A stretch of 64,000 bases of DNA from assembly GCA_963769745.1 (NCBI GenBank), contig CAVYNB010000002.1:124001-188000 (forward strand), in the 5' to 3' direction. This DNA comes from JALORV01 sp963769745 (GTDB lineage: Bacteria; Pseudomonadota; Gammaproteobacteria; Burkholderiales; Burkholderiaceae_F). Position 1 is the stretch's first letter, and every line of letters begins with the position of its first letter. The notes beneath the pieces are model-generated. The model was not told the DNA's origin, did not search any database, and worked only from the letters and a program-made list of their open reading frames with translations. The translations under genes were made by a program, and so were the position numbers. Below are positions 28,762 to 37,386 of the stretch, in pieces.

Positions 28762-28789
28762 TGGCCCGGGCAACCGGGCCACTTTTTTT
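28762..28789 (+). terminator. Intrinsic terminator after flhDC
   Basis: A perfect 8-bp GC stem (TGGCCCGG with CCGGGCCA) around a GCAA tetraloop is followed by CTTTTTTT. It is a textbook rho-independent terminator for the flhDC transcript. A copy of the hairpin-rich repeat begins four bases after the T run. Confidence 0.9.
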
Positions 28790-28793
28790 GGGC

Positions 28794-28915
28794 GTCGCTC
28801 GTGTACGCGATCGGCTGCGCCGATCGCACGTGCACTCGCTCCGGTTACGCGCACTGCGTGCGCGCTCAAGACTGAATCGTCGGCTGCGCTCCGGAGCGGC
28901 CGCGCGCTCCGCCGA
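28794..28915 (+). repeat. Hairpin-rich intergenic repeat, forward copy
   Basis: It begins GTCGCTCGTGTAC. Hairpin 1 has arms GCGATCGGC and GCCGATCGC around TGC. CACGTGCACTCGCTCCGG follows, then hairpin 2 (GCGCAC and GTGCGC), and it ends with the conserved block CGGCTGCGCTCCGGAGCG and GCCGA. It is nearly identical to the inverted copy at 29066-29192 except in hairpin 2, whose arms differ completely but still pair. Confidence 0.8.
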
Positions 28916-28941
28916 GCTACAACTGCACGGCACCCACCCTG

Positions 28942-29006
28942 CCCTCTCGCCAAGCGGGAGGGATGTGCACTCCTCCCCGCTCCCTCCTCGCCTGGCGGGA
29001 GGGAGG
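28942..29006. repeat. Two GC-rich palindromes of the CCCTC..GAGGG type
   Basis: Two imperfect palindromes lie between the inverted copies of the larger repeat. The first (28942-28962) has CCCTCTCGCC facing GCGGGAGGG. The second (about 28980-29006) has CTCCCTCC facing GGGAGGGAG. A related palindrome lies inside the aceE coding region at about 63265-63300. No gene is seen here. Confidence 0.6.
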
Positions 29007-29065
29007 GCAACTCCGACATCGCAAGGGCCAATGCAACACGGGGTGGAGTGCGCTGCCTTTGACCT

Positions 29066-29192
29066 TCGGCGGAGCGCGCGGCCGCTCCGGAGCGCAGCCG
29101 ACTGATCAGTGTTGAGCGGTTCGCGCGAAGCGCGAACCGTGCCGGAGCGAGTGCACGTGCGATCGGCGCAGCCGATCGCGTACACGAGCGAC
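29066..29192 (-). repeat. Hairpin-rich intergenic repeat, inverted copy
   Basis: On the minus strand it starts GTCGCTCGTGTAC two bases after the stop of the PilZ gene. Hairpin 1 has the same arms as the 28794 copy (GCGATCGGC and GCCGATCGC). Hairpin 2 uses GGTTCGCGC and GCGCGAACC around TTC. It ends in the conserved block at 29066. With the 28794 copy it forms an inverted pair between the convergent flhC and PilZ genes. Confidence 0.8.
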
Positions 29193-29193
29193 G

Positions 29194-29980
29194 CTACGCG
29201 TACAGCGGCAGCTCCAGCTCCTGCACGAGCGAGGAATTGACGTAGGCGTGCAGTGCGAGTCGTTCCTGGTCGCCAAGACCGACGAAGGCGACGCCGAGGG
29301 TCGGATCGGGGGCACCCGGCTTCGGGTTTGCGTACAGCGCGTGCGCGCGCTTCGATGAGGACTTCCTGGTCGGCGACCTGCACGCGGAACACGACCCGGA
29401 CCTCGTCGTAGAAGACAGCAAGTTCATCCTGCAGCGTGATCGCGGCACCGGCGGTCGACAGGTCATGGATCAGGCCCTTGGCGAACCGGCCGTTGGCCTG
29501 CTGGCCCGGATAGACCATGCACTGGAGATCCGTGCGCACGCGGCGCGCCGCGCGCAGGTTGCGTTTTTCGACCTGGCGGCTGCCGGCCCAACCGATGTGA
29601 AGATAGGGAAACGGCGCCGTGCATACCTTGATCAGCGGCGAAACGAATTCGTAGACGAACTCGCCAGAGAAACTGCGGAAGCGGTACAGCCGCCCCTCGC
29701 GTAGGTAGAGCTGCGTTTCGTCGGGCGAGGTCACGAGCAGCGACTTGCCTTCGTGGACACCGATCAACTTGACCGTGACAGCCGACTGCAGGCTTTCACC
29801 GTCGAGCCACATCTTCAGCTGACGCCACGAGGCGATCTCGCGCGTAGCTTGGCTGCGGTCCGCCGTGGTCATCGACACTGCTCCGACCACGGTCGGCACG
29901 GTGATCGAGCCCAGCGTGGCGGGGCCGGTGGGGCGATTCAGGGTGTTGAGTCCGACAGTGTTGGGTTCGGTGAGGTCCAT
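29194..29980 (-). CDS. Second YcgR-like PilZ protein (one frameshift)
   Basis: A c-di-GMP receptor of about 260 residues. The N-terminal YcgR-like domain (about 60-150) is followed by a PilZ domain with RRVRTD-type arginines (RAARRVRTDL) and DLSTAGAAI (DxSxxG). The frame shifts once at about 29340-29360 in a GCGCGCGCACGCGC tract. Joining the frames gives ARARA then LYANPKPGAPDPTLGVAFVG, the expected PilZ end with a GVAFVGL strand. An indel error is likely. Start ATG 29980 was chosen as the first one with protein-like sequence. It probably tunes motility together with the other YcgR-like gene. Confidence 0.78.
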
Positions 29981-30139
29981 GGCGCGGTCCCGGTCATCAA
30001 CGTGTCCCAAGTTTGCGGTATTCCGCACGAACGGAGTGCTCCGAGAACCGCGCACCCGGTGTGCCAATTCATGCGCTAGATCGATCGGCGATCCGGGGCG
30101 CCGCACGTCGGCGCAATCGCTCGAAAAGCACCTTCGGTG

Positions 30140-30167
30140 TCAAGGCAGGACAGAAAGATGCCGACAT
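30140..30167 (+). promoter_or_regulatory. Possible sigma-28 promoter for cheY
   Basis: TCAA at 30140-30143 and GCCGACAT at 30160-30167 are separated by 16 bases. They resemble the FliA consensus TAAA-N15-GCCGATAA, with one -35 mismatch and one extra spacer base. It lies about 90 bases before the CheY-like gene. Tentative. Confidence 0.35.
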
Positions 30168-30255
30168 CCAAGAGGTGGAACCGGAGCGGGCCCGTTGCCT
30201 TCTTGGTCCCCGCCGAGCACCGACCTGCTTCGCGTTCCACGCCCGACACCGACCG

Positions 30256-30750
30256 ATGGCCACGCCACCTACCTCCACCGCCACCCGCTTCCTGGTCGTC
30301 GACGACTTCTCGACGATGCGCCGGATCCTGCGCAATCTGCTTTCGGAGCTCGGATTCCGGCACGTCGACGAAGCGAGCGACGGCCGGGCCGCACTGGAAA
30401 TGTTGCGCGAGAGTTCCTACGACTTCGTCATCAGCGACATCAACATGCCGCGCATCGGCGGCTACGAGCTGCTGCGGCAGATCCGTGCCGATGCAGCGCT
30501 GAAGGATCTGCCGGTCTTGCTGATCACCAACGAGGCCAGCAAGGACGATGTCCTGCAGGCGATTCGGCTCGGAGCCAACGGCACGATCCTGAAGCCGTTG
30601 ACCAAGTCGACGCTCGAGGAAAAGGTGCGCAACATCCTGCTGCGATCGTCGGCCTGGCCGTCTTGCGGAGAGGCGCGCACCCCATCCGCGCCTGCGCCCA
30701 AGGTCGCTGTACCCCTGCTGCGTCCGACGCCCACGCCGCGCAACGCCTGA
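30256..30750 (+). CDS. cheY: CheY, chemotaxis response regulator with C-terminal extension
   Basis: A 164-residue protein. Its first 125 residues closely follow enterobacterial CheY: FLVVDDFSTMRRILRNLL, acceptor Asp in FVISDINMPRIGG, Thr in LLITNEASKDD and Lys in ILKPLTKSTLEEK. Phosphorylated CheY binds the flagellar switch. A Pro/Ala-rich tail of about 35 residues is unusual for CheY, which is normally about 130 residues. It stands alone rather than in a che operon, so it may be a CheY-like protein with a specialised role. Confidence 0.82.
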   Translation: MATPPTSTATRFLVVDDFSTMRRILRNLLSELGFRHVDEASDGRAALEMLRESSYDFVISDINMPRIGGYELLRQIRADAALKDLPVLLITNEASKDDVLQAIRLGANGTILKPLTKSTLEEKVRNILLRSSAWPSCGEARTPSAPAPKVAVPLLRPTPTPRNA

Positions 30751-30821
30751 ACGGGCGGATCGGCTCCACGCGTCGATACAATCGACGCGCTGGTTCTGCC
30801 GACGAGGCGGGGGAGATCACG

Positions 30822-31220
30822 ATGCACGGTACGAAGCTCATGGCCTGCATGGCCGCGCTAGCGGCGGCAACAACACTTTCCGCATGTGCCCCCGATGCCT
30901 GGCAGAACTATAAGGCGACCGGCTTCAATGACTACCTCAACACGGTCGAGACGCAGTGCCAGCCGCTGTGGATCGGGCAGATGAACCTGCGCAAGTTCGA
31001 TGCGTCATCGGCCGGCGGACAGGGCGGCAACTTCGACATGCTGCTGGATGCGAGTTCGCGGCTGTACTACAACCGGATCACCCCTGCCGCCTTCCGCAAC
31101 TCGGTGCAGGCGATGGTGATGACCTCGACGGACGCGCGCACGAACCAGTCCATCGACTGCATGATCGCCAAGCTGCCGCCCGACCGCCCGACCAGCCCAC
31201 CGGGCGCCGTGCGCTACTGA
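30822..31220 (+). CDS. Small lipoprotein of unknown function
   Basis: A 132-residue protein with a lipoprotein signal peptide: basic start, hydrophobic core and lipobox LSAC with Cys at residue 22. A purine-rich ribosome site (GGGGGAG) precedes the ATG. The mature part has only two further cysteines (in TQCQPLW and IDCMI) that could pair, and a Pro-rich end. I do not recognise a family. It is probably anchored in the outer or inner membrane leaflet and exposed to the periplasm. Confidence 0.75.
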   Translation: MHGTKLMACMAALAAATTLSACAPDAWQNYKATGFNDYLNTVETQCQPLWIGQMNLRKFDASSAGGQGGNFDMLLDASSRLYYNRITPAAFRNSVQAMVMTSTDARTNQSIDCMIAKLPPDRPTSPPGAVRY

Positions 31221-31232
31221 GCAAGTCGGCTT

Positions 31233-32261
31233 TCAGCTGTGCCCGAGAACCGGGTGCGGCCGATAAGGTGCCTCGAGCGCCGCGCTGTCTTCCGGCGTCA
31301 GGGTCACCTCCAGCGCCTTGACCGCCTCTTCCAGTTGCCAGGTCTGGCTGGCGCCGACAATCGGCGCCGTCACGCCGGGCCGTGACAGCAGCCACGCGTA
31401 CGCCAACGTCGCATTTGTCACGCCCCTGACCTGCGCCACGCCCTTGAGCGCTTCGAGTACGGCGAAGTCACTGTCGTCGTAGTAAAGCTTGAGGGCGATG
31501 TCGTCGGTACGGGCACGGGCCGTGGCGCCCGCAGCGCGGTCATCACGTGCACGGTTGCCGGCCAGAAAGCCGCGTGCCAGCGGACTCCACGGCACCAGGC
31601 CAACGCCCTGGTCGCGGCAGAGCGGGATCATCTCGCGCTCTTCCTCGCGATAGGCCAGGTTGTAATGGTTCTGCATCGACACGAAGCGAGACCATCCGTG
31701 CCGCTCCGCGACCTGCTGCATCTTGGCGAACTGCCAGGCCCACATGCTCGACGCCCCGAGGTAGCGCACCTTGCCGGACCGCACCAGATCGTTCAGCGCT
31801 TCCATCGTTTCCTCGATCGGTGTCGCCGGATCGAAGCGATGGATCTGGTACAGGTCGATGTGGTCGATGCCGAGGCGCTTCAGGCTCGCGTCCGCCGCGG
31901 CGAAGATGCGTTTGCGCGACAGGCCGCTCGCATTCGGACGCAGCGCCGGCTTCGGACCCGGGTCATTGCCGCCCTTGAACGCGAGCTCGACCGGATGAAA
32001 GAGCTTGGTCGCGATGACGATCTCGTCGCGCGGCGCCAGCTCAGTCAGCAGCCGTCCGGTGATCTCTTCCGACAGGCCGGCCGAGTACATGTCGGCCGTG
32101 TCGAACAGGTTGATTCCGAGTTCGACCGCGCGCCGCACGATCGGGCGCGCTGCCGCTTCGTCGAGCACCCACGGACGCCACGCCGGCGTTCCGAAGGTCA
32201 TCATCCCCAGTCCGATGCGCGAGACCTTCAGTCCGCACGCGCCCAGGTTGACGTACTGCAC
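31233..32261 (-). CDS. Aldo/keto reductase
   Basis: A 342-residue NADPH-dependent oxidoreductase of the aldo/keto reductase superfamily (YajO/YhdN-like). The family tetrad is visible: Asp and Tyr in LFDTADMYSAG, Lys in IATKLF and His in LYQIHRFDP. The C-terminal cofactor segment VTAPIVGASQTWQLEEAV is normal. Such enzymes reduce aldehydes or ketones; the natural substrate cannot be told. It ends three bases before a DUF4404 gene on the same strand. Confidence 0.88.
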   Translation of the reverse strand: MQYVNLGACGLKVSRIGLGMMTFGTPAWRPWVLDEAAARPIVRRAVELGINLFDTADMYSAGLSEEITGRLLTELAPRDEIVIATKLFHPVELAFKGGNDPGPKPALRPNASGLSRKRIFAAADASLKRLGIDHIDLYQIHRFDPATPIEETMEALNDLVRSGKVRYLGASSMWAWQFAKMQQVAERHGWSRFVSMQNHYNLAYREEEREMIPLCRDQGVGLVPWSPLARGFLAGNRARDDRAAGATARARTDDIALKLYYDDSDFAVLEALKGVAQVRGVTNATLAYAWLLSRPGVTAPIVGASQTWQLEEAVKALEVTLTPEDSAALEAPYRPHPVLGHS

Positions 32262-32263
32262 CT

Positions 32264-32560
32264 CTACCCCAGGCCGAGTATGCGGGCGATGCGGGCGATG
32301 TAGTCAGAGCCTTTCATTGCATCGCCGACAAGTTCATCCGAGAGCGCGCCGAGCCGTTCACGCACGCCGTGCAGGCCTTCGTGCACATTCCCGTGCGAGG
32401 GTTCCGGCGTCGACAGCGCCTGGCGCAGCTGCTCGACCTCCCCTCGCAGAGTGTCGACGCTGGCGCCGCCCGCGCGCACCCGCGCCAGGTCGCGCTCGAG
32501 TTGTTCGACCAGGTGCGCGACCTCGTCCAGGTCCACGCGCTTCGGTGCGGCTTCGTCCAT
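32264..32560 (-). CDS. DUF4404-family small coiled-coil protein
   Basis: A 98-residue soluble protein, mostly coiled coil (VAHLVEQLERDLARVRAG and the following helix), ending in a short Gly-Leu tail. Size and the heptad pattern fit the DUF4404 family found in proteobacteria, for which no biochemical role is known. It is immediately upstream of the aldo/keto reductase start on the same strand and may be co-transcribed. Confidence 0.65.
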   Translation of the reverse strand: MDEAAPKRVDLDEVAHLVEQLERDLARVRAGGASVDTLRGEVEQLRQALSTPEPSHGNVHEGLHGVRERLGALSDELVGDAMKGSDYIARIARILGLG

Positions 32561-32690
32561 GCTGGCCTTCTGCTTGCGAGCTCATCCTCAACAGTTTCAG
32601 TCTAGCGCGGTCGCTGCCTCGAATTTCCGCGCCTACCGATGCGACGGCCAGGCGGCGGCATAATTCACGCATGCCTGCCGGGTCGCTCCG

Positions 32691-33365
32691 ATGAGCCTTC
32701 TGCACGCGGATGCACCGTGGGGACTGGCCGCGCTCGGCTGGCTCTTCGCCATCGCCGCGATCGCGCAGGCGGTCCGGGAAGTCCGTCATGGGTTCCTGCC
32801 GGCAGGCATGGCCCAACATGGCTGGCTCGCGGCGATCGTGACAGTCGCGCTGCTCTGGGCGCTGCATGTGCGCTCGCCGATCGGCCTCGACTTCGGCTTG
32901 CTGGGCAGTGCGCTCTTCGCCCTGGTGTTCGGCCGTGCCCGCGCGATCCTCGGCCTGATGGCTGCCCTGCTGCTCTATACGGCGCTCGATGGCGGGTCGT
33001 GGTTCAACATCGGCATCAACGGCCTGGTGCTGGCCGTCATCCCGGCATGGATCGCGAGCACGCTACAGCGCCAGATCGAACTGCGACTGCCGCGGAATCT
33101 CTTCGTATTCATCATCGGCAACGGAATGTTCGTCACGCTGTTTGTCACGGCATGCACGAGCGTGCTGATCCTGACCCTCGCCATCGCCGAGTCAAGCGCC
33201 GCACCGCGGATGCTGGGCGATCACCTGGCGTACTCGCTGCTGCTGGCCTGGGGTGAAGCATTGCTGTCGGGGATGCTGTTCTCGGCCCTGGTCGTGTTCA
33301 CACCCCAGGCCGTCCTGACGTATCGCCAGGATCTCTACCTGCCGCCGCTGCGCCATCGTCGCTGA
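32691..33365 (+). CDS. CbiM-like / ECF-type integral membrane protein
   Basis: A 224-residue membrane protein with six or seven hydrophobic helices. It resembles the proteobacterial proteins annotated as energy-coupling-factor permeases related to CbiM, which bind cobalt or nickel or act as vitamin S-components. The region GWLFAIAAIAQAVREVRHGF and the LFVTACTSVLI helix are typical. No ECF ATPase or T component is nearby, so its partner, if any, must lie elsewhere. Substrate unknown. Confidence 0.65.
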   Translation: MSLLHADAPWGLAALGWLFAIAAIAQAVREVRHGFLPAGMAQHGWLAAIVTVALLWALHVRSPIGLDFGLLGSALFALVFGRARAILGLMAALLLYTALDGGSWFNIGINGLVLAVIPAWIASTLQRQIELRLPRNLFVFIIGNGMFVTLFVTACTSVLILTLAIAESSAAPRMLGDHLAYSLLLAWGEALLSGMLFSALVVFTPQAVLTYRQDLYLPPLRHRR

Positions 33366-33439
33366 CGGCGGCCACGCGGCGCGGGCTGCGACGCGTGCGC
33401 TGCTATCCTGCGTGACCATTTTCCGGCAGTAACGCCCGC

Positions 33440-35134
33440 ATGGCCTCGCGCACCGGCGCCCGCATCCTCGTCGACCAACTGCTGATCCAGGGCGTCAATC
33501 ACGCGTTCTGCGTCCCGGGCGAAAGCTATATCGCCGTGCTCGATGCGCTGTACGACGCGCGCGAGATGATCAAGCTGATCGTCACGCGCCACGAGTCGGG
33601 CGCGACCTTCATGGCGGATGCCTACGCGAAGCTCACGGGGCAGCCCGGTGTGGCCTTCGTCACGCGCGGCCCCGGCGCGACCAACGCGGCGATCGGCATC
33701 CACACCTCGTTCCAGGACTCCACGCCGGTGGTCCTTTTCATCGGGCAGGTCGGCAATGAGTTCGCCGAGCGTGAAGCCTTCCAGGAGATCGACTACCGCC
33801 GCATGTTCGGTCCGATGACAAAGTGGGTCGCGCAGATCGACTCCGCCGCCCGCGTCCCGGAGTACGTTGCACGCGCGTTCCAGATCGCGACCAGCGGTCG
33901 CCCGGGACCGGTCGTACTGGCATTGCCCGAGGACATGCAGCCCCAGGTCGCCGACGTAAGCGACGCGCTGTGTCATCAGCCGGTCCACGCCGCCCCGTCG
34001 GACATGCAGGTCGCCGGACTACGACGTCTGCTGGGCCGGGCACAGCGCCCGATCGTCATTGCCGGCGGACCCGGCTGGACCGAAGCCGCCTGTGACAACC
34101 TGAAGCGCTTCGTCGAGGCGAACTATCTCCCGGTAGCGTGCGCGTTCCGCGCGCAGGATGTGTTCGACAACCGGCATCCGAACTACGTCGGCGACGTCGG
34201 CATCGGCATCAATCCCAAGCTGGCCCTGCGCATCCGCGAAGCGGACCTCGTGATCGCGATCGGGCCGCGGCTGGGTGAGATGACCACCTCGGGCTACACG
34301 CTGCTCACCGCACCGGTGCCACTCCAGACACTGATCCACGTGCATGCCGGCGCCGAGGAACTCGGACGCGTGTATCAGCCGAGCCTGGCGATCAACGCCG
34401 GCATGCCGCAGTTCGCTTCACGACTGGCGATGATGGTGCCGGTCGAGGAGCCGCCCTGGCGTCCCGCGCTCGAAGGCGCGCGTGCCGAGTTCGAGGCATG
34501 GCAGCAACGGCCCGCGGTCTATACGCACGCGCATCCGGCGATCGATCTCTGGGAGGTCATCCAGATCCTGCGGCGTGCGGTGCCGGAGGACGCGATCATC
34601 ACCAACGGCGCCGGCAATTTCAGCGGCTGGGCCCATCGGTTCTGGCGCTATCCGGGCCTGCGCACGCAACTCGCGCCGACGGCCGGCAGCATGGGCTATG
34701 GCGTTCCGGCAGCGATCGCGGCCAAGCTCGCCGCTCCCGAACGCACCGTGGTCGCCTTTGCCGGCGATGGCGACTTCCTGATGACCGGGCAGGAGCTTGC
34801 GACTGCGCTGCAGTATGGCGCCGGCGTGCTGATCCTGGTGTTCAACAACTCGATGTACGGGACGATCCGCATGCACCAGGAGCGCGAGTTCCCGGGTCGG
34901 GAACACGGCACGCGCCTCACCAATCCGGACTTCGCCCGCTATGCGCAATCCTTCGGCGCCTTCGGCTCGGCGGTCGGCACGACCGACGAGTTCGGCACGG
35001 CACTGGCCGCGGCCCTGTCGTTCATCCGGGAAAAGCGTTTGCCGGCGCTGATCGAGCTGCGCACCGATCCCGAAGTCATCACGCCGAACGCCACGCTATC
35101 CGCCATTCGCGCGACCGCGCGACTCAAGGCCTGA
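33440..35134 (+). CDS. ThDP-dependent acetolactate-synthase-like enzyme
   Basis: A 564-residue thiamine-diphosphate enzyme. The catalytic glutamate lies in TRHESGATFMADAYAKL, and the ThDP/Mg motif GDGDFLMTGQELA with NNSMYGTI follows near residue 445. The overall plan (Pyr, central FAD-like, PP domains) is that of acetolactate synthase large subunits. There is no adjacent small regulatory subunit, so it is probably not the biosynthetic IlvBN. It could be a 2-oxo-acid decarboxylase or another carboligase. Frame and length are normal. Confidence 0.8.
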   Translation: MASRTGARILVDQLLIQGVNHAFCVPGESYIAVLDALYDAREMIKLIVTRHESGATFMADAYAKLTGQPGVAFVTRGPGATNAAIGIHTSFQDSTPVVLFIGQVGNEFAEREAFQEIDYRRMFGPMTKWVAQIDSAARVPEYVARAFQIATSGRPGPVVLALPEDMQPQVADVSDALCHQPVHAAPSDMQVAGLRRLLGRAQRPIVIAGGPGWTEAACDNLKRFVEANYLPVACAFRAQDVFDNRHPNYVGDVGIGINPKLALRIREADLVIAIGPRLGEMTTSGYTLLTAPVPLQTLIHVHAGAEELGRVYQPSLAINAGMPQFASRLAMMVPVEEPPWRPALEGARAEFEAWQQRPAVYTHAHPAIDLWEVIQILRRAVPEDAIITNGAGNFSGWAHRFWRYPGLRTQLAPTAGSMGYGVPAAIAAKLAAPERTVVAFAGDGDFLMTGQELATALQYGAGVLILVFNNSMYGTIRMHQEREFPGREHGTRLTNPDFARYAQSFGAFGSAVGTTDEFGTALAAALSFIREKRLPALIELRTDPEVITPNATLSAIRATARLKA

Positions 35135-35203
35135 GCCGCCGTCGTCGCGACCGGTTGACGTCAGGCCGCGCGCGCCGGACTCGCGACGCGCGTGTCGTCC
35201 GCG

Positions 35204-36484
35204 TCAGCATACCGCAGCAGGCAACTGGACCGTGATCAACAGCACCACGCCCGCAGCCAGCGGCAGCAGCAGCAGGCACAGCGCAATCGTCTGGCTTCCG
35301 AGCACCGCCACGGCCGCGCCGAACAGCAGCGGACCCACCGCGGCCGACAGCCGGCCCGCGATCGAATTGAACCCGAACAGTTCGGCCGCCCGGTCGTACG
35401 GGACCAGCGCCGCGTAAAGAGCACGGAAAACAGCCTGAATCGCGGCGTACACGAAACCCAGCATCACGACCGCAAGCGTCGGCGTCCAGGTCGCGCGTCC
35501 GAAGGCCAGCAGCAGGATCGAGCTTGCCAGCACGACACACATGCCTGCCAGCGTGACACGCGCGCCACGCCGGTCGGCCAGCACACCGAGCAGGATCGTC
35601 GACGGCACCGCGATCAGGTGAAACAGCAGCGATAGCCACAGCAGGCCCTCCACCGTCAGTCCGAAGCGGGCCGAGAGCACGATCGCGATGAAAAACTGGA
35701 TCGTCACCAGCACGTCGTTGATCAGGAAGAACGACAGCAGCACCTGCAGTGCCATCCGGTGGCTGCGCCAGTCGCGCAGCGTGCCTGCCACGGCCCGCAA
35801 GCTGGCGAACGTCGCGTCGGCCTTTCCGTTCACGCCCTCCGGGGCCCGCCGCAGCCCGCGCAGCCCGGCCACTCCGGGTACGGCAAGAATGGCGAACATC
35901 ACGGCAGACATGATGAAGACACTGGACAGTCGATCGACCTGGCCCGCGGGCGGAAGTCCGCGTGTCATCAGCAAGGCGACTGCGATTGCGGCCATTCCAC
36001 CGCACAGTCCGAACGCCCACCCGATGCCGGAAACCCGGCCGCGATTCGCGGCTGGCGCGATGTCGATCACGTAGGAGTCATACACGCTGGTCGCCAGCGT
36101 ATAGGCGACCTGTGCAACCAGAAACGCGGCGGCCGCCGCGAGCAGGCCATTGCGAGATGCAAGCGGAAGCAGCAGCACGGCCAGGACACAGGCTGCCGTT
36201 GCCAGTGCCACGGTCGAACGCCAGCGTCCGCCGCGGTCCGCGTAGGCCCCGACCAGAGGGGACAGCAGGCCTGCCGCCACCAGACTTGCGGCCGCCACGA
36301 GGCCCCAGGCCCCGGCCGCAGGAGTTCCGTGTCCAACCCGCGAGACGAAGTACAGCCCAAACAACGTCGGGACCAGCGCAGCATAGGTCGAACTCGCAAC
36401 GTCGTACGCCGCCCACGACAGCACGCGACGGGAGATCCAGGAAGGTGATGTGGGGTTGCTCGCGGCGTTCGTTCGAGGTGTCAC
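35204..36484 (-). CDS. MFS transporter, UMF1/Atg22-like
   Basis: A 426-residue carrier with about twelve membrane helices. The N-terminus (ISRRVLSWAAYDVASSTYAA) and AYADRGGRWR loop match the UMF1/Atg22-like branch of the major facilitator superfamily. Its start is 10 bases after the stop of the Crp/Fnr-type regulator, so the two probably form an operon driven by the promoter that carries dyad site A. This ties an exporter or importer to the putative regulon. Substrate unknown. Confidence 0.8.
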   Translation of the reverse strand: MTPRTNAASNPTSPSWISRRVLSWAAYDVASSTYAALVPTLFGLYFVSRVGHGTPAAGAWGLVAAASLVAAGLLSPLVGAYADRGGRWRSTVALATAACVLAVLLLPLASRNGLLAAAAAFLVAQVAYTLATSVYDSYVIDIAPAANRGRVSGIGWAFGLCGGMAAIAVALLMTRGLPPAGQVDRLSSVFIMSAVMFAILAVPGVAGLRGLRRAPEGVNGKADATFASLRAVAGTLRDWRSHRMALQVLLSFFLINDVLVTIQFFIAIVLSARFGLTVEGLLWLSLLFHLIAVPSTILLGVLADRRGARVTLAGMCVVLASSILLLAFGRATWTPTLAVVMLGFVYAAIQAVFRALYAALVPYDRAAELFGFNSIAGRLSAAVGPLLFGAAVAVLGSQTIALCLLLLPLAAGVVLLITVQLPAAVC

Positions 36485-36494
36485 TTCGGGGCGC

Positions 36495-37166
36495 TCAGGT
36501 CAGCACGCGGATCTTCCGGTAGCCCACGTCGATCACGCCACGCGACTGCAGGCGCGCCAGCAGCAGGTTCAAGGTCTGTCGCGACAGTCCGACCATGTTG
36601 GCCAGCTCGGTCTGCGACATCGTGATCGTGGCGGCTTCGGACGAGTCGTCGTTAAGCCTTTGCACCTGCACGAGGCCAAGCAGACGGGTACGCAGCCACT
36701 CTTCGGGCGACAGGCCGGTCGCCTCCGCCACATAGCGCCACAGCAGCGCGAAGCGCTCGCCCAGCAGCCGGGCGAAGTGGCGCAGGTGACGCGGCTCCTG
36801 GTCGACCAGGCGTTCGAACTCCAGCGCAGGCAGGAACAGCACCCGGACAGCCGTGTCGGCAATCACGCTGCCGACGGTCAGCTTCCCCGTGAGCAGCGGG
36901 TACTCGCCGAACCACAGGCCGGCTTCGCCGACGTGCATCAGGACCTCGTCGGCCTCTCCGACCGAACGCATGTGGCGCGTGCGGCCCTGCAGCAGCGCGT
37001 ACATGCCCTTCCCGGGCTCGCCCTCGCGGAGGAGGAAGTCGCCCCGAGCGACCCGACGGACCCGGGAGCGCTCGAGTATCGCCGACTGCAGCGCCTCGGG
37101 CAGGCTGCCGAACCATTCGCCTCGCTTCAGTCGCTCTGCGTCTGCCGCCTGGATGTCCTGCTGCAT
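36495..37166 (-). CDS. Crp/Fnr-family transcriptional regulator 1
   Basis: A 223-residue regulator with an N-terminal cyclic-nucleotide-type beta barrel (about 20-135) and a C-terminal winged helix (about 150-215). The recognition helix reads MVGLSRQTLNLLLARLQ. No cysteine cluster is present, so it is not a classical Fnr iron-sulfur sensor. A palindrome TTGTC-N8-GACAA lies 20 bases before the start, suggesting self-control. It is similar to the regulator at 40.1-40.9 kb, divergent from a transporter/amidohydrolase unit and followed by an MFS gene. Confidence 0.85.
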   Translation of the reverse strand: MQQDIQAADAERLKRGEWFGSLPEALQSAILERSRVRRVARGDFLLREGEPGKGMYALLQGRTRHMRSVGEADEVLMHVGEAGLWFGEYPLLTGKLTVGSVIADTAVRVLFLPALEFERLVDQEPRHLRHFARLLGERFALLWRYVAEATGLSPEEWLRTRLLGLVQVQRLNDDSSEAATITMSQTELANMVGLSRQTLNLLLARLQSRGVIDVGYRKIRVLT

Positions 37167-37186
37167 GAATCGCCCAGCCTGGTCAA

Positions 37187-37204
37187 TTGTCGGGAATTGG
37201 ACAA
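37187..37204. promoter_or_regulatory. Dyad site A, TTGTC-N8-GACAA
   Basis: TTGTCGGGAATTGGACAA, a perfect five-base inverted repeat with eight central bases. It lies 20 bases before the start of Crp/Fnr regulator 1 and 182 bases before the divergent outer-membrane transporter gene. The same pattern occurs at 40911, 41006 and 44256. Most likely it is an operator for one or both Crp/Fnr-type regulators. Confidence 0.65.
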
Positions 37205-37386
37205 CCCGACTCTAGCGCAGCGTCCAGACTCCCCGCCTTTCGCGCGGCTCGGTCCCGGCGGGAAGGGGCAGATTCCGGCGGGCTGGCGAAATGCGCCGCT
37301 TCGGTTTCATCCGGTTGATCGCTCGCCATCGTGCGCGCAGAAACGTCTGCTGCAGTCTCGAATTGCCGGCAAAGGAGTCCGGACAC

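Noticed and set aside
28794..29192. CRISPR array
   Set aside because: Repeats here are two inverted copies of one element, not regularly spaced direct repeats, and no cas genes are seen anywhere in the window.
28757..30106. PilZ protein read as 449 residues
   Set aside because: After residue 260 or so the frame runs through intergenic repeats; the correct end is in another frame at 29194.
33440..35134. Naming the ThDP enzyme ilvB
   Set aside because: No small subunit gene follows, and related decarboxylases share the same motifs, so a biosynthetic role is not supported.
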